Shown in pieces: positions 43,028-51,938 of a stretch of DNA of 64,000 nt. The DNA is taken from contig NZ_VFML01000002.1 in the NCBI RefSeq assembly GCF_006715045.1, positions 682,001-746,000 on the forward strand. The letters run 5' to 3'. The notes under the pieces are model-generated. The model was not told the origin of the DNA. It did not search any database and saw only the letters and a list, made by a program, of their open reading frames with translations. A program made the translations under genes and the position numbers. How positions within the stretch are numbered: the stretch's first letter is position 1; each line of letters opens with the position of its first letter. Source of the stretch: Amycolatopsis cihanbeyliensis. GTDB lineage: Bacteria > Actinomycetota > Actinomycetes > Mycobacteriales > Pseudonocardiaceae.

Positions 43028-43909
43028 TCAGAACCGCAGGTCGGTCAGGTACTGATGGCCGACCCGCGCGGTGCGCAGCGGATCACTCGGCTGATCGTGC
43101 TCCACGATGTAGTGTCGCACGCCGCCAAGCCAGGTGTCCCGGAAGAGCGACCCGAAGTCGATGGTCCCGGTGCCGAGGTCGGCGAACCCGCCGTCCGGGG
43201 CCCGGTCCTTGACGTGGAACTGCCGCACCCTGCCCGGCTGGCGCCAGAACTCCCGCACCGGGTCCACCCCGGCGACCACCAGCCAGTACAGGTCGAACTC
43301 GAAGTGGATATGCCACCAGCCGGTGTTCCTGGCGAGCACGTCGAACGGCCGCACACCGTCGATCGGCTGGAACTCGTGCGCGTGGTTGTGGTAGCCGTAC
43401 CGGATACCCGCCCTGCGGAACGCCCGGCCCGCCCTGTCCAGCCGCTCGGCGAACGCGATCCACTCCGCGATGGTGTCGAACTTCGCCCAGGCGCAGTCGG
43501 CGTAACGCGCCCCGAGCACCTTGGTGTCGGCGATGAGCTGGTCCACGTCCGCGCCGTCGAACCCGATGTGGCTGGACACCGCGCGCAGGTGGTTGCGGTC
43601 CAGCAGGGAGCGGAACTCCTCGGCCGAGCGCCCGTAGGTGCCGGCGAGCTCCACGTTCCGGTACCCCATGTCGGCCAGCGCCTCCAGCGTGCCGGGGGTG
43701 TCCTGCTCCAGCAGGCTGCGCAGGGTGTAGAGCTGGACGGCGATCCGCTCCTTCGGCACCCGCATCCGGCCGGGCCACCGGCCCCGGGTCCCGGGGCCGG
43801 CCGCCGCGGTACCGCTGAACGCCGCGGCCGCGCCGAGCCCCAGCGCCGCACCGGCAGCGCCGCGCAGTGCCGCCCGCCGGGAAAATCCGCCCTCGCTCAT
43901 CGCGATCAC
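43028..43909 (-). CDS. Tat-exported sugar phosphate isomerase/epimerase-like TIM-barrel protein
   Basis: The 293-residue protein opens with a Tat signal ([21 protein letters not shown]), then an AP-endonuclease-2/xylose-isomerase-like TIM barrel: [91 protein letters not shown]. Members isomerise or epimerise sugars and often act on 3-keto-sugars. Overlaps the upstream isomerase gene by 4 bp (GTGA); in-frame ATG at 43900 is an alternative start. Last gene of the 14-gene locus. Confidence 0.85.
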   Translation of the reverse strand: MIAMSEGGFSRRAALRGAAGAALGLGAAAAFSGTAAAGPGTRGRWPGRMRVPKERIAVQLYTLRSLLEQDTPGTLEALADMGYRNVELAGTYGRSAEEFRSLLDRNHLRAVSSHIGFDGADVDQLIADTKVLGARYADCAWAKFDTIAEWIAFAERLDRAGRAFRRAGIRYGYHNHAHEFQPIDGVRPFDVLARNTGWWHIHFEFDLYWLVVAGVDPVREFWRQPGRVRQFHVKDRAPDGGFADLGTGTIDFGSLFRDTWLGGVRHYIVEHDQPSDPLRTARVGHQYLTDLRF

Positions 43910-44913
43910 CCTTCCTGGTTACTGAACGCGGCGTCGAAAGCCGCCGTGGGCTTGTCGAAAATCAGGTTCCTGATGTAGGTCACCGCCTCGGCCGCCCCAC
44001 GCAGCCGGTCCATGCCCGCGTCCTCCCACTCCACCGAGATCGGCCCGGAGTAGCCGATCGAGTTGAGCGCGCGGAACGCGGTTTCCCAGTCCACGTCGCC
44101 GTGCCCGGTCGAGACGAAGTCCCAGCCCCGGCGCGGATCGGCCCAGGCGAGGTGCGAACCGAGCCTGCCGTTGCGGCCGTCGAGGCGCTTCTTGGTGTCC
44201 TTGCAGTCGACGTGGTAGATCCGATCGGCGAAGTCCAGGATGAAGCCGACCGGATCGAGGTCCTGCCAGACGAAGTGCGAGGGGTCCCAGTTCAGCCCGA
44301 AGGCGGGCCGGTTGTCCACCGCGTCCAGGGCACGCCTGGTGGTCCAGTAGTCGTAGGCGATCTCCGAGGGATGCACCTCGTGCGCGAACCGCACCCCGAC
44401 CTCGTCGAAGACGTCCAGGATCGGGTTCCATCGCCGGGCGAAGTCGGCATAGCCGTCGTCGATCACCTCCTGGGAGACCGGCGGGAACATCGCCACGTAC
44501 TTCCAGATCTTCGAGCCGGTGAACCCGACCACGGTGTCCACCCCGAACTTCGCCGCGGCCCGCGCGGTGTCGGCGAGCTCCGCCGCGGCGCGCCGCCGGA
44601 CGCCCTCGGGGTCACCCTCGCCCCAGATCCGGGCGGGCAGGATGTTGCGGTGCCGATCGTCGATCGGATCGTCGCACACCGCCTGGCCGACCAGATGGTT
44701 GGAGATCGCCCACACCCGCAGCCCGTAGGCGTCCAGCAACCGGCGCTTCCGGTCGACGTAGTCCTCCTCGGCGAGTGCGCGGTCGACCTGGAAATGATCG
44801 CCGGAGCAGGCGATCTCCAGGCCGTCGTAACCCCATTCGGCGGCCAGCCGGCAGACCTCCTCGAACGGGAGGTCGGCCCACTGCCCGGTGAACAGCGTGA
44901 TCGGTCGGCTCAT
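43906..44913 (-). CDS. Sugar phosphate isomerase/epimerase (TIM barrel)
   Basis: The 335-residue cytoplasmic protein has the same fold: [72 protein letters not shown] (metal ligands), [46 protein letters not shown]. It resembles the sugar isomerases encoded with Gfo/Idh dehydrogenases in inositol or keto-sugar pathways. ATG 44913 is 7 bp after the phosphodiesterase gene and follows GGTGACGAGCCG; the longer frame is rejected because it lies within that gene. Confidence 0.88.
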   Translation of the reverse strand: MSRPITLFTGQWADLPFEEVCRLAAEWGYDGLEIACSGDHFQVDRALAEEDYVDRKRRLLDAYGLRVWAISNHLVGQAVCDDPIDDRHRNILPARIWGEGDPEGVRRRAAAELADTARAAAKFGVDTVVGFTGSKIWKYVAMFPPVSQEVIDDGYADFARRWNPILDVFDEVGVRFAHEVHPSEIAYDYWTTRRALDAVDNRPAFGLNWDPSHFVWQDLDPVGFILDFADRIYHVDCKDTKKRLDGRNGRLGSHLAWADPRRGWDFVSTGHGDVDWETAFRALNSIGYSGPISVEWEDAGMDRLRGAAEAVTYIRNLIFDKPTAAFDAAFSNQEG

Positions 44914-44920
44914 CGGCTCG

Positions 44921-46324
44921 TCACCGTCCCTTTCCGTGTGCCTCGATACCTTGCAGCGACAGCAGCAGGTCCCGGACTCCGGTCCCCGGCATCTTGCCCG
45001 AACTCTCCACTTCGGACGGAACAGCCGGATCGGAACACAGCAGAACGGGACCGTCCTGCGGCGAATCGGGCAGCCTGCCGTGCGAGCCACGCACCCAGCG
45101 GGGATCGGTGGGCACCACGTTCATCGTGTAGCGCAGACCGGCCTTCTTGCGCGCCAGGTTCAGCATGGCCTTCGGTTTGGCAAACCGGTCGGCCGGATCG
45201 AAGAACAACTCCGCCGGGTCGAAGCCCGGCTTGCGGTGGATGTCCACTCCCCTGGCGAAATCCGGTGCCCGGTCGTCGTTCAACCAGTAGTAGTAGGTAA
45301 ACCAGGCCTGCGGCTCGGCCACCGCGACCAGTTCCCCCGCCCGCTCGTGGTCCAGCCCGTAGCGGGCCTGCGCCTGGCGGTCGAGCACCTCGTCCACCCC
45401 GGGCAGGGCCTCGACGAGATGCCGCACCTTCGGCAGGTCGGTCTCGTCGGCGACATACACATGGGCGACCTGGTGGTCGGCCACGGCGAAGGCGCGGGAG
45501 GTCCACGGGTCCAGGTACTCCATACCCTCCTGGGTGTAGACCTCAAGCAGGCCCTCGCCGCGCAACGCGCGGTTGATGTCCACCGGCTGGTTCGCCTGCG
45601 TGATGCCGTACTCCGAGAGCGCGACCACCGGCGCCTTCGCCCGCTCGGCCTCGGCCAGCAGCGGCGCCACCTCGGCATCCACCGCCCGTGCCGCGGCCAC
45701 CGCCTGCGGCGAGTCCGGGCCGTAGCGCTGCAGGTCGTAGTCCAGGTGCGGAAGGTACACCAGCAGCAGGTCCGGCCGCTCGTCCCAGAACAGCCGCCTT
45801 GCCGCCGCGACGATCCACCTGGTGGAGGTGATGGATGCGGTCGGTCCCCAGTAGTTGAACAGCGGGAACGGACCGAGTTCCGCGGTCAGCCGGTCGTGCA
45901 GCTCAGGCGGCCGGGCGTAGCAGTCAGGGGACTTGCGGCCGTCGGCGTGGTAGACCGGGCGCGGGGTGATCGTGAAGTCGGTCGAGGCGCCCATCGCGTA
46001 CCACCAGCACAGGTTCGCGGCGGTGTAGCCGGGCCGGGCCGCTCGCGCGGTCTCCCATACCTTCTCGCCACCGACCAGCTTGTTGTGCTGCCGCCACAGG
46101 TAGACCTCACCGAGGTCCCGGAAGTACCAGCCGTTGCCGACGATGCCGTGCTGTGCCGGCGTCAACCCGGTCAGGAAGGTCGACTGGGCGCTGCAGGTCA
46201 CCGCGGGCAGCACCGTGCCGAGTTCGGCCTGCCATCCACTGCTGGCCAGCCGGCTGAGGTTCGGCATGTGCCGCAACAGTTTCGGCGTCAGCCCGACCAC
46301 GTCGAGCACGAGCAGCTTGTTCAA
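44921..46324 (-). CDS. Alkaline phosphatase-superfamily nucleotide pyrophosphatase/phosphodiesterase, EboF-like
   Basis: The 467-residue protein starts at a TTG (46324) overlapping the preceding stop (TTGA) and preceded by GGAGGTGGG. N-terminal phosphodiesterase pattern: [19 protein letters not shown] (metal Asp), [21 protein letters not shown] (nucleophile Thr/Ser in the TxSxxxT block), [17 protein letters not shown] (metal ligands), ALSEYGI and [11 protein letters not shown] (last Asp-His). It is the type I nucleotide pyrophosphatase family to which EboF belongs. The usual second metal ligands are present, so it is probably active on a phosphodiester or pyrophosphate. It is in the coupled Ebo-like block. 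Confidence 0.85.
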   Translation of the reverse strand: MNKLLVLDVVGLTPKLLRHMPNLSRLASSGWQAELGTVLPAVTCSAQSTFLTGLTPAQHGIVGNGWYFRDLGEVYLWRQHNKLVGGEKVWETARAARPGYTAANLCWWYAMGASTDFTITPRPVYHADGRKSPDCYARPPELHDRLTAELGPFPLFNYWGPTASITSTRWIVAAARRLFWDERPDLLLVYLPHLDYDLQRYGPDSPQAVAAARAVDAEVAPLLAEAERAKAPVVALSEYGITQANQPVDINRALRGEGLLEVYTQEGMEYLDPWTSRAFAVADHQVAHVYVADETDLPKVRHLVEALPGVDEVLDRQAQARYGLDHERAGELVAVAEPQAWFTYYYWLNDDRAPDFARGVDIHRKPGFDPAELFFDPADRFAKPKAMLNLARKKAGLRYTMNVVPTDPRWVRGSHGRLPDSPQDGPVLLCSDPAVPSEVESSGKMPGTGVRDLLLSLQGIEAHGKGR

Positions 46325-47436
46325 CGTCCCACCTCCTGAGCGGCCAGCCGGACCTGGGCCCAGCGCAGTTCCTCCGCGATCCCACCTGCCACGTCCGGCC
46401 GGCCCGGCAGCACGTTCCACGTGTAGGTCTCGACTTCGATATGCGGGTGTTCCTCCGGTGCGTGCGTGCGCACCGCGTCCACGGCATCGAGCAGCACCCC
46501 GGTGGTCGAGGTGAGCGGCCGGTCCGGAGCCGCGTGCAGCGGCACGTGGAAGTGCACCCGCCATGGCCCCTCGGCGGGCAGATCGTCCAGCGCCTGCGGC
46601 AGATCGTCGGCCGCCAGCACCTCGCCGGAGGACCGCAGCTCCCGCACCTGGTGCAGGTAGCGTGGCTCGGCGAACCGGCGCAGCGCGGCCCTCGCCGGTT
46701 CGGTGCCGGGATCCGCCACCTCCAGCGCGGCCGAGGCCTGCACCTTCACCACCCGCAGGCCGGCGGCGTAGATCCGCTCGACGGCCGCGGCCGGGTCGGC
46801 GAAGGACACCGCGAGATGGCAGGTGTCCAGGCATAGCCCGATGTGCTCGGGGTCGACGCGGTCGGCCAGCCAGCCGACCGCGTCCGCCACGGTGTCCAGC
46901 ACGCAGCCGGGTTCCGGTTCGACGGCGAGCCGGATCGGCCGCTCCCCACGCGAAAGCGAGGTACGTAGCACCCGGCACACCTCCTCGAAGGCGGCGCCAC
47001 AGCGCAGGTCCTCGCCGGTTCCCCAGGGTTCGCGCCAGCCGAGCGGCAGGGTGGAGATGCTGCCGTAGCCGGCCTCCGGGGCCAGCAGGTCGGCCAGCAC
47101 GGTGACGCAGTCCATCGTGTACCGCAGCCGGGCCGGGCTGGTCCACGCGGGAACGTAGACATCGTGCTTGACCACCTCGTTGTGGAAACCGCCGTACGGG
47201 AAGGCATTCAGGGTCTGCACCGCGAGACCACGGGCCGAAAGCTCCGCGGCGAGCCGTCTCCGGGCCGAGCGGTCGGCGGCCAGCCCGGCCGCCACCTCGG
47301 CGGCGAGCCAGAGCCCGACCCCGAGCCGGTCCGCACCGAGCGACTCGCGGACCGGGACCGCGTAGCCGTCGAGCTGCGCGAGGATCCCGTCCAGGTCCTC
47401 TGCCGGATGCACGTTCGTGCAGTAGGAGAGCAGCAT
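46321..47436 (-). CDS. EboE-like TIM-barrel protein
   Basis: The 371-residue xylose-isomerase-like TIM barrel of the EboE type begins MLLSYCTNVHPAEDLDGILAQL and continues NAFPYGGFHNEVVKHDVYVPAW, SISTLPLGW, IRLAVEPEPGCVLDTV, IGLCLDTCHLAVSFADP, RVVKVQASAALEV, YLHQVRELRS, VHFHVPLHAAP. The start CTNVHxAE and EPEPGC are typical of EboE-family proteins. Reaction unknown. Its ATG shares one base with the TatD-like stop (TGATG), so they are coupled. Confidence 0.82.
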   Translation of the reverse strand: MLLSYCTNVHPAEDLDGILAQLDGYAVPVRESLGADRLGVGLWLAAEVAAGLAADRSARRRLAAELSARGLAVQTLNAFPYGGFHNEVVKHDVYVPAWTSPARLRYTMDCVTVLADLLAPEAGYGSISTLPLGWREPWGTGEDLRCGAAFEEVCRVLRTSLSRGERPIRLAVEPEPGCVLDTVADAVGWLADRVDPEHIGLCLDTCHLAVSFADPAAAVERIYAAGLRVVKVQASAALEVADPGTEPARAALRRFAEPRYLHQVRELRSSGEVLAADDLPQALDDLPAEGPWRVHFHVPLHAAPDRPLTSTTGVLLDAVDAVRTHAPEEHPHIEVETYTWNVLPGRPDVAGGIAEELRWAQVRLAAQEVGR

Positions 47437-48314
47437 CAGGAGTCCGGCCTCGCCCCGCGCAGCACCGAGTTGCCCGCGAACGTCTCGCCGGTCGGTTCCG
47501 CACCGTCGATCTCGTCCAGCATCAGCTTGCCGCTCTGCCCGTAGAACTCCACCGGGTTGCGCCACAACACGGTGTCTACATCGGACTCGGTGAAGCCGGC
47601 CTCCAGCATGGCCACGCCGGTCCGGTAGGTCTTCAGCGGGTCGGAACGCCCCCAGTCCGCCGCGGAGTTCACCAGCATCCGCTCGGTGCCGTACTCCCGC
47701 AGGATGGCGACCATCCGATGCTCGTCCATCTTGGTGTCCGGATAGATGGAGAAGCCCATCCAGCAACCGGACTCGGCGACCGGCCCGACGGTCAACTCGT
47801 TCAGGTGGTCCACCACGACCAGTTCCGGCGCGATCCCGGAGTCCCGGACCACATCCAGGGTGCGCCGGGTACCGGCGAGCTTGTCCCGGTGCGGGGTGTG
47901 CACCAGCACCGGCAGCTCGTGCTCGATCGCCATGCCGAGCTGCCTGGCGAAGGCGTCTTCCTCGGCCTCGGTCATCGAGTCGTAGCCGACCTCGCCGACC
48001 GCGACCACCCCGTCCTTGGCCAGGTACCTCGGCAGCAGGTCGAGCACGTCCATGCAGCGCGGGTCGTTGGCCTCCTTGGGGTTGAGCGCGATGGTGCAGT
48101 TGTGCCGGATCCCGAACTGGGCGGCACGGAACCGTTCCCAGCCGATCAGGCCGTCGAAGTAGTCCACGAAGGAGCCGACGCCGGTACGCGGTTGGCCGAG
48201 CCAGAACGCCGGTTCGACCAGCGCCCGGACGCCCGCCGCGTACATCGCCTCGTAGTCGGTCGTGGTGCGTGAGGTCATGTGGATATGCGGATCGAAGATG
48301 CGCAACGCTGTCAC
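47436..48314 (-). CDS. TatD-like metal-dependent hydrolase, EboB-like
   Basis: The 292-residue amidohydrolase/TatD-type TIM barrel has IFDPHIHMTSRTTTDYEAM (HxH metal site), WERFRAAQFGIRHNCTIALNP, GVVAVGEVGYDSMTEAEEDAF (metal Glu), ELPVLVHTPHRDKL (His), ELVVVDHLNELTV (His), MLVNSAADWGRSDPL (Asp). It keeps all metal ligands. EboB of cyanobacterial Ebo loci is of this family. GTG 48314, with GTGA overlap with the EboA-fusion gene, decides the start. Confidence 0.85.
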   Translation of the reverse strand: MTALRIFDPHIHMTSRTTTDYEAMYAAGVRALVEPAFWLGQPRTGVGSFVDYFDGLIGWERFRAAQFGIRHNCTIALNPKEANDPRCMDVLDLLPRYLAKDGVVAVGEVGYDSMTEAEEDAFARQLGMAIEHELPVLVHTPHRDKLAGTRRTLDVVRDSGIAPELVVVDHLNELTVGPVAESGCWMGFSIYPDTKMDEHRMVAILREYGTERMLVNSAADWGRSDPLKTYRTGVAMLEAGFTESDVDTVLWRNPVEFYGQSGKLMLDEIDGAEPTGETFAGNSVLRGARPDS

Positions 48315-49735
48315 CTACCCTCCAGGATCGCCTGTGCGTCGGCCGGGACGGTGCGCCCCGCGGCCTCGCGTTCGGCCACGTAGTCGGCCACCATCCGGAC
48401 CAGCTCGTCGTCGGTGCGTTCGGTGAGGCCGGACACCGCCGCCACCGGCACGCCGACGAACAGGCACTTCAACACGCCGTGCCGCCAGGAGTGCGCGTCG
48501 AGGTGCCGGGCCGCGAACGGGCCAAGCGCACCCGCCACCAGCCGGATGTCGTTGGTGCGCAACGCGTCCTCGACGATCTGCTTGCCGGTTTCCGCGACCG
48601 CGTCCGGCAGCAGGTGCAGGCCGCGCAGGACCCCCCTTCGTTCGGCCGCGTCGCCGTAGCGGTAGAGGTCGAGCACCTCGGCGGCCAGCTCGGCCGGGGG
48701 CAGCACGGCGGCGAGCGCGCCGAGCAGCCTGCCCCTGGCGAGGTCGTCGACCGTGCCGTGCACCAGCCCTTCCGCGTCGGTCTCCCGGTGCAGGGCCGCC
48801 CTGCCGACCTTGCGGCCCACACTCGGGAACAGGGTGCGCACCGCGGTCGGATCCTCCCGGAGCGCGCGTTCCGCCTCAGCCAGCCACGGGTGCTCCGGGC
48901 CGCCGTGCAGGGCCGCCCGCAACGCGCTGATCGACCGCGCGGCCACCTCGGGGGCCGCGTGGCTGTGCCGGGGCAGCTCGACCGCGGCCACCCCGGCATA
49001 GCCCACCTCGGACAACGCCCGCAGCGTGCCGGCAAGATCGAGCTCGCCCTCGCCGAACTCGAGATGCTCGTGCACGCCGGGGAGCATGTCGTCGAGCTGC
49101 ACGTTGAACAGCAGTGGGCCGGCCTGCCGCACGCAGTCGGCCGCGCTGGTCGGCTCGACGGCCACGCAGTGGCCGACGTCCAGCGTGACCCCGAGCAGGT
49201 CGGGGTCGCCCAGTTCCTCGCGCAGCCGCAGTACCTGCTCCAGCCGCCACACGAAATGACCGGGCTCCGGCTCCATGGCCAGCCGCACGCCGCGGCGGGC
49301 CGCCTCCTCGTGCACCGCCGAGACACCGGTCAGCAGGCGCTGCCATGCCGTGGCCTCGTCCAGGTCGTCGGGCTTGGCCCCGGACCAGAAGGAGACGCAG
49401 TCCGCCCCGAGCTCCGCGGCGATCCGCAGGGCACGCCGGAGGAAGTCGATCCGCACCTCCGGCTCGCCGGACAGCAGGGTCGGCTGGTGCTTGCGGCGCG
49501 GGTCGAGCAGGTAGCGGGCACCGGTCTCCACGACCACCCGCAGCCCGAGTGCGCCGACCCGGTCCCCGACCGTGCGCACCCGCGCCGGCAGGTCGTCGGC
49601 GAAGGGGTCGAGATGGGAGTGGTCCAGGGTGAGCGCCACCGCCGTGTAACCCAGCTCGGCGAGCACGGTGAGCGCGTCGTCCAGCCGGTGGTTGGCGAAG
49701 CCGTTGGTGCCGTACCCGAGGTGGAAGGGAGTCAT
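48311..49735 (-). CDS. TIM barrel-EboA fusion protein
   Basis: The 474-residue protein joins two parts. Residues about 1-280: sugar-phosphate isomerase-like TIM barrel (FHLGYGTNGFANHRLDDAL, YTAVALTLDHSHLDPF, LGADCVSFWSGAKPDDLDEA, VRLAMEPEPGHFVWRLEQVL, LGVTLDVGHCVAVEPTS, FNVQLDDMLPGVHEHLEFGE). Residues about 300-474: EboA domain (RTLFPSVGRKVGRAAL, LHLLPDAVAETGKQIVEDALRTND, FAARHLDAHSWRHGVLKCLF). EboA is normally a separate protein of about 200-240 residues. Overlaps neighbours by 4 bp on both sides. Confidence 0.85.
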   Translation of the reverse strand: MTPFHLGYGTNGFANHRLDDALTVLAELGYTAVALTLDHSHLDPFADDLPARVRTVGDRVGALGLRVVVETGARYLLDPRRKHQPTLLSGEPEVRIDFLRRALRIAAELGADCVSFWSGAKPDDLDEATAWQRLLTGVSAVHEEAARRGVRLAMEPEPGHFVWRLEQVLRLREELGDPDLLGVTLDVGHCVAVEPTSAADCVRQAGPLLFNVQLDDMLPGVHEHLEFGEGELDLAGTLRALSEVGYAGVAAVELPRHSHAAPEVAARSISALRAALHGGPEHPWLAEAERALREDPTAVRTLFPSVGRKVGRAALHRETDAEGLVHGTVDDLARGRLLGALAAVLPPAELAAEVLDLYRYGDAAERRGVLRGLHLLPDAVAETGKQIVEDALRTNDIRLVAGALGPFAARHLDAHSWRHGVLKCLFVGVPVAAVSGLTERTDDELVRMVADYVAEREAAGRTVPADAQAILEGR

Positions 49736-50709
49736 GTGGGGCTCACCTTCCTCGCCAGCCTGCGGGCCAGGGGCAGCGCGCCTGCCAGCAGCGCCGCCAC
49801 GCGCGGCGCCCCGGCACGAGCGGCGAGGCCCGCCTGTAGCGGGACCATGCCGTGGATACCGGCCGCGGTGGCATCGCGCACCCGCTCCGCCGAGGGCTCC
49901 CGCGCCGCGTCCAGCTGGGCGCGGCCCACGGTGGCCAGGTAGCCCGCGCCGAAACCGAGCGCGGTCAGCCGCTCGGACGGTGAACGGCCACGCCCGGGTA
50001 CCACCAGCCCGCCGGCGACCGCGGTGCCGGCCAGCGCGACCCTGGCGAGCGCGCGGGAACCGCCGTGCACCTCGCCCCCGGACAGCACGGTCACGCCGAA
50101 CGCGTGGGCGCCGAGTGCCGCCGCCGGCGGCGCGGCGGCCCTCCGGCCGCCCGCGCCGAGCAGCACGTCCAGCGCCCGGCAGGCGGCCATGCCCAGCGGC
50201 CCGGCCGGGGTGCCCTTGAGCCGGGTGTCATAGGCCCAGACGGCGGCGGCGAGCGCACTCGCGGTGCCCATGGCGCGCCGACCGCCGCCGAGCCCGGCCA
50301 GCCCGAGCCCGGCGGCGGTCAGGACGCCCCCAGTGGTGAGCGCCGCGCCCGCACTCACCCTGCCGGAAGGGATCGGCCGCTCGGGGCGTTCGACCGCGTC
50401 CAGCTCGCGGTCGGCCCAGTCGTTGAGCGCCATCCCGGCCCAGTAGAAGGACGCCGAGGCCAGCGGCAACAGCATTCGCCTGCCTCGCATCGGTTGCCCG
50501 GTCGCCGCGGCACCGGCCACGGTGTCGCCGAGCACCGTCAGCGCCGCCGGCGCGCGGACCAGCTCGACCCAGGCCCGCAGTGTTTGTCTGGAAACGCGCG
50601 ACACGATCGGCGCGTCAGCGCCTCCGTGAGGGTGGCGTGGGGAGCCGGGCGGGAGCGCGTTCTTCCACTCGCCACCGCACGTCTCAGCGGTTTTCGGATG
50701 CTCCATCAC
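49732..50709 (-). CDS. UbiA-family prenyltransferase, EboC/SCO3242-like
   Basis: The 325-residue protein has about eight membrane helices and the UbiA first Asp-rich motif NDWADRELDAVERPERPIPSG (key: NDxxDxxxD), with the second motif weakly kept as YDTRLKGTPAGP. It transfers a prenyl chain from a prenyl diphosphate to a polar acceptor in the membrane. The acceptor is unknown; the neighbouring inositol-phosphate-synthase-like gene makes a phosphorylated polyol plausible. The first about 40 residues are poorly conserved, and a later start is possible. ATG overlaps the previous gene's stop. Confidence 0.85.
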   Translation of the reverse strand: MMEHPKTAETCGGEWKNALPPGSPRHPHGGADAPIVSRVSRQTLRAWVELVRAPAALTVLGDTVAGAAATGQPMRGRRMLLPLASASFYWAGMALNDWADRELDAVERPERPIPSGRVSAGAALTTGGVLTAAGLGLAGLGGGRRAMGTASALAAAVWAYDTRLKGTPAGPLGMAACRALDVLLGAGGRRAAAPPAAALGAHAFGVTVLSGGEVHGGSRALARVALAGTAVAGGLVVPGRGRSPSERLTALGFGAGYLATVGRAQLDAAREPSAERVRDATAAGIHGMVPLQAGLAARAGAPRVAALLAGALPLARRLARKVSPT

Positions 50710-51863
50710 AGCTTCGCCGCCCAGCCGGCCAGTTCGGCAGCCTGCTCGGCGAGCCGGTGCTCGTCGGTGCCCATCGGGTCCTTGAAGTAGAAGCCGAGCG
50801 CGCCCAGCGGCCCGGTCTGCCCGGCCGCGTGCGCGGCCGAGGTGAACCGCGCCAGATCCAGGACCAGCGGGGCGGCCAGCGCCGAGTCGTAACCGGTCCA
50901 GGTGAACTGCAGGGACATCCGCGCGCCGAGGAAGCCCTCGAAGGAGACGTTGTCCCAGGCCATCTTCTGCTCGCCGAGATCGGGAACGTTGTCGATGTGC
51001 AGCGGTGCCACCACGTCCTCGCCGAGCAGGGTGGCCAGGCCGCGCCCCTTGGAGGCCAGCTTGCTGCCCGCGTGTTCGGAGTCGGCAAGGGTCAGCCCGT
51101 CCCCGCCGCCGAGCAGGTTGGTGCCCGCCCAGGAACGCACCCGCAGCGCGCGCGAGGCGAACAGCGGGGCGAGGGCGCTGCGCACCAGGGTCTCACCCGT
51201 CTTGCCGTCGGAGCCGGCATACGGCAGGGACTGGCGGGCGGCGAGATGCTCCAGCGCGGGCAACCGGATTCCGGTCGAGGGGGTGAAGTCGACGTAAGAA
51301 CAGCCCGCGCGCAGGGCGGCGTAGGCGGCCAGCGAACTCGGCGGTAGCACCGTGCGTCCCGGCACGGCCATCGCCGCTTCCAGCGCCTCCAGCGAACCGT
51401 GTTCGGGCAGGCCGGGAAACGCCGGTTCGGTCGAGGACACGTTCAACACCACGACCCTGGCCAGGCCGTGTCGCCGCGCGAAGTCGGTGATGTCGTCGGC
51501 CAGCCTGCGGGCCGCGTCGGTCTGCGAACCGGAATTTGTCGCGGGATGGTACCCCTCGCGCAGTTCCGACTCGACCGTGTCCAGCCGGCCCCGGACCGCG
51601 TCCAGGACTCGAGGGGGAACGACCCCGGCCTCGCTCAGCTGAGCGGCCCGCTCGGCCAGCGGGGTGGACACGATGTCATGCCCACCGACAACGAGATCCT
51701 CCCACGCGGGAAGGCGCAGTTCGTCGAAGTGCGGCTGGGCGCTGACGCACCCTGTCGCGGGCACGACCCCCGCACGCAGGGCAAGCAGCCCGGTAATGGC
51801 CGTGGTGGCCACCGAACCACGCGCTCCGATCAGCCAAAGCCCTGTGGGTGCCGCTGCATCCAT
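50706..51863 (-). CDS. Inositol-3-phosphate synthase-like protein
   Basis: The 385-residue protein belongs to the myo-inositol-1-phosphate synthase family: LWLIGARGSVATTAITGLLAL (NAD-binding), VVLNVSSTEPAFPGLPEHG, YVDFTPSTGIRLPALEHLA, GSDGKTGETLVRSALAPLF (active-site Lys region), LRVRSWAGTNLLGGGDGLTL, NVPDLGEQKMAWDNVSFEGFLG. It converts glucose-6-phosphate or a similar sugar phosphate to a cyclitol phosphate. It is the first gene of the coupled Ebo-like set; a terminator separates it from the ThuA/PQQ gene upstream. Several positions differ from the housekeeping enzyme, so the product may differ. Confidence 0.85.
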   Translation of the reverse strand: MDAAAPTGLWLIGARGSVATTAITGLLALRAGVVPATGCVSAQPHFDELRLPAWEDLVVGGHDIVSTPLAERAAQLSEAGVVPPRVLDAVRGRLDTVESELREGYHPATNSGSQTDAARRLADDITDFARRHGLARVVVLNVSSTEPAFPGLPEHGSLEALEAAMAVPGRTVLPPSSLAAYAALRAGCSYVDFTPSTGIRLPALEHLAARQSLPYAGSDGKTGETLVRSALAPLFASRALRVRSWAGTNLLGGGDGLTLADSEHAGSKLASKGRGLATLLGEDVVAPLHIDNVPDLGEQKMAWDNVSFEGFLGARMSLQFTWTGYDSALAAPLVLDLARFTSAAHAAGQTGPLGALGFYFKDPMGTDEHRLAEQAAELAGWAAKL

Positions 51864-51905
51864 ATGTCCCCAGCCCCTTCCTCAGTCAGACGGCAGGCAG
51901 AAAGC

Positions 51906-51933
51906 GGGCCGGGGAGGACGTCCGCCCCGGCCC
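51906..51933 (-). terminator. Terminator after the ThuA/PQQ multidomain gene
   Basis: GGGCCGGGG (51906-51914) and CCCCGGCCC (51925-51933) make a 9-bp stem with a 10-base loop, directly after the stop of the giant gene (51939) and before the inositol-synthase-like gene. It may split the locus into two transcripts or attenuate between them. Confidence 0.65.
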
Positions 51934-51938
51934 TGCCG

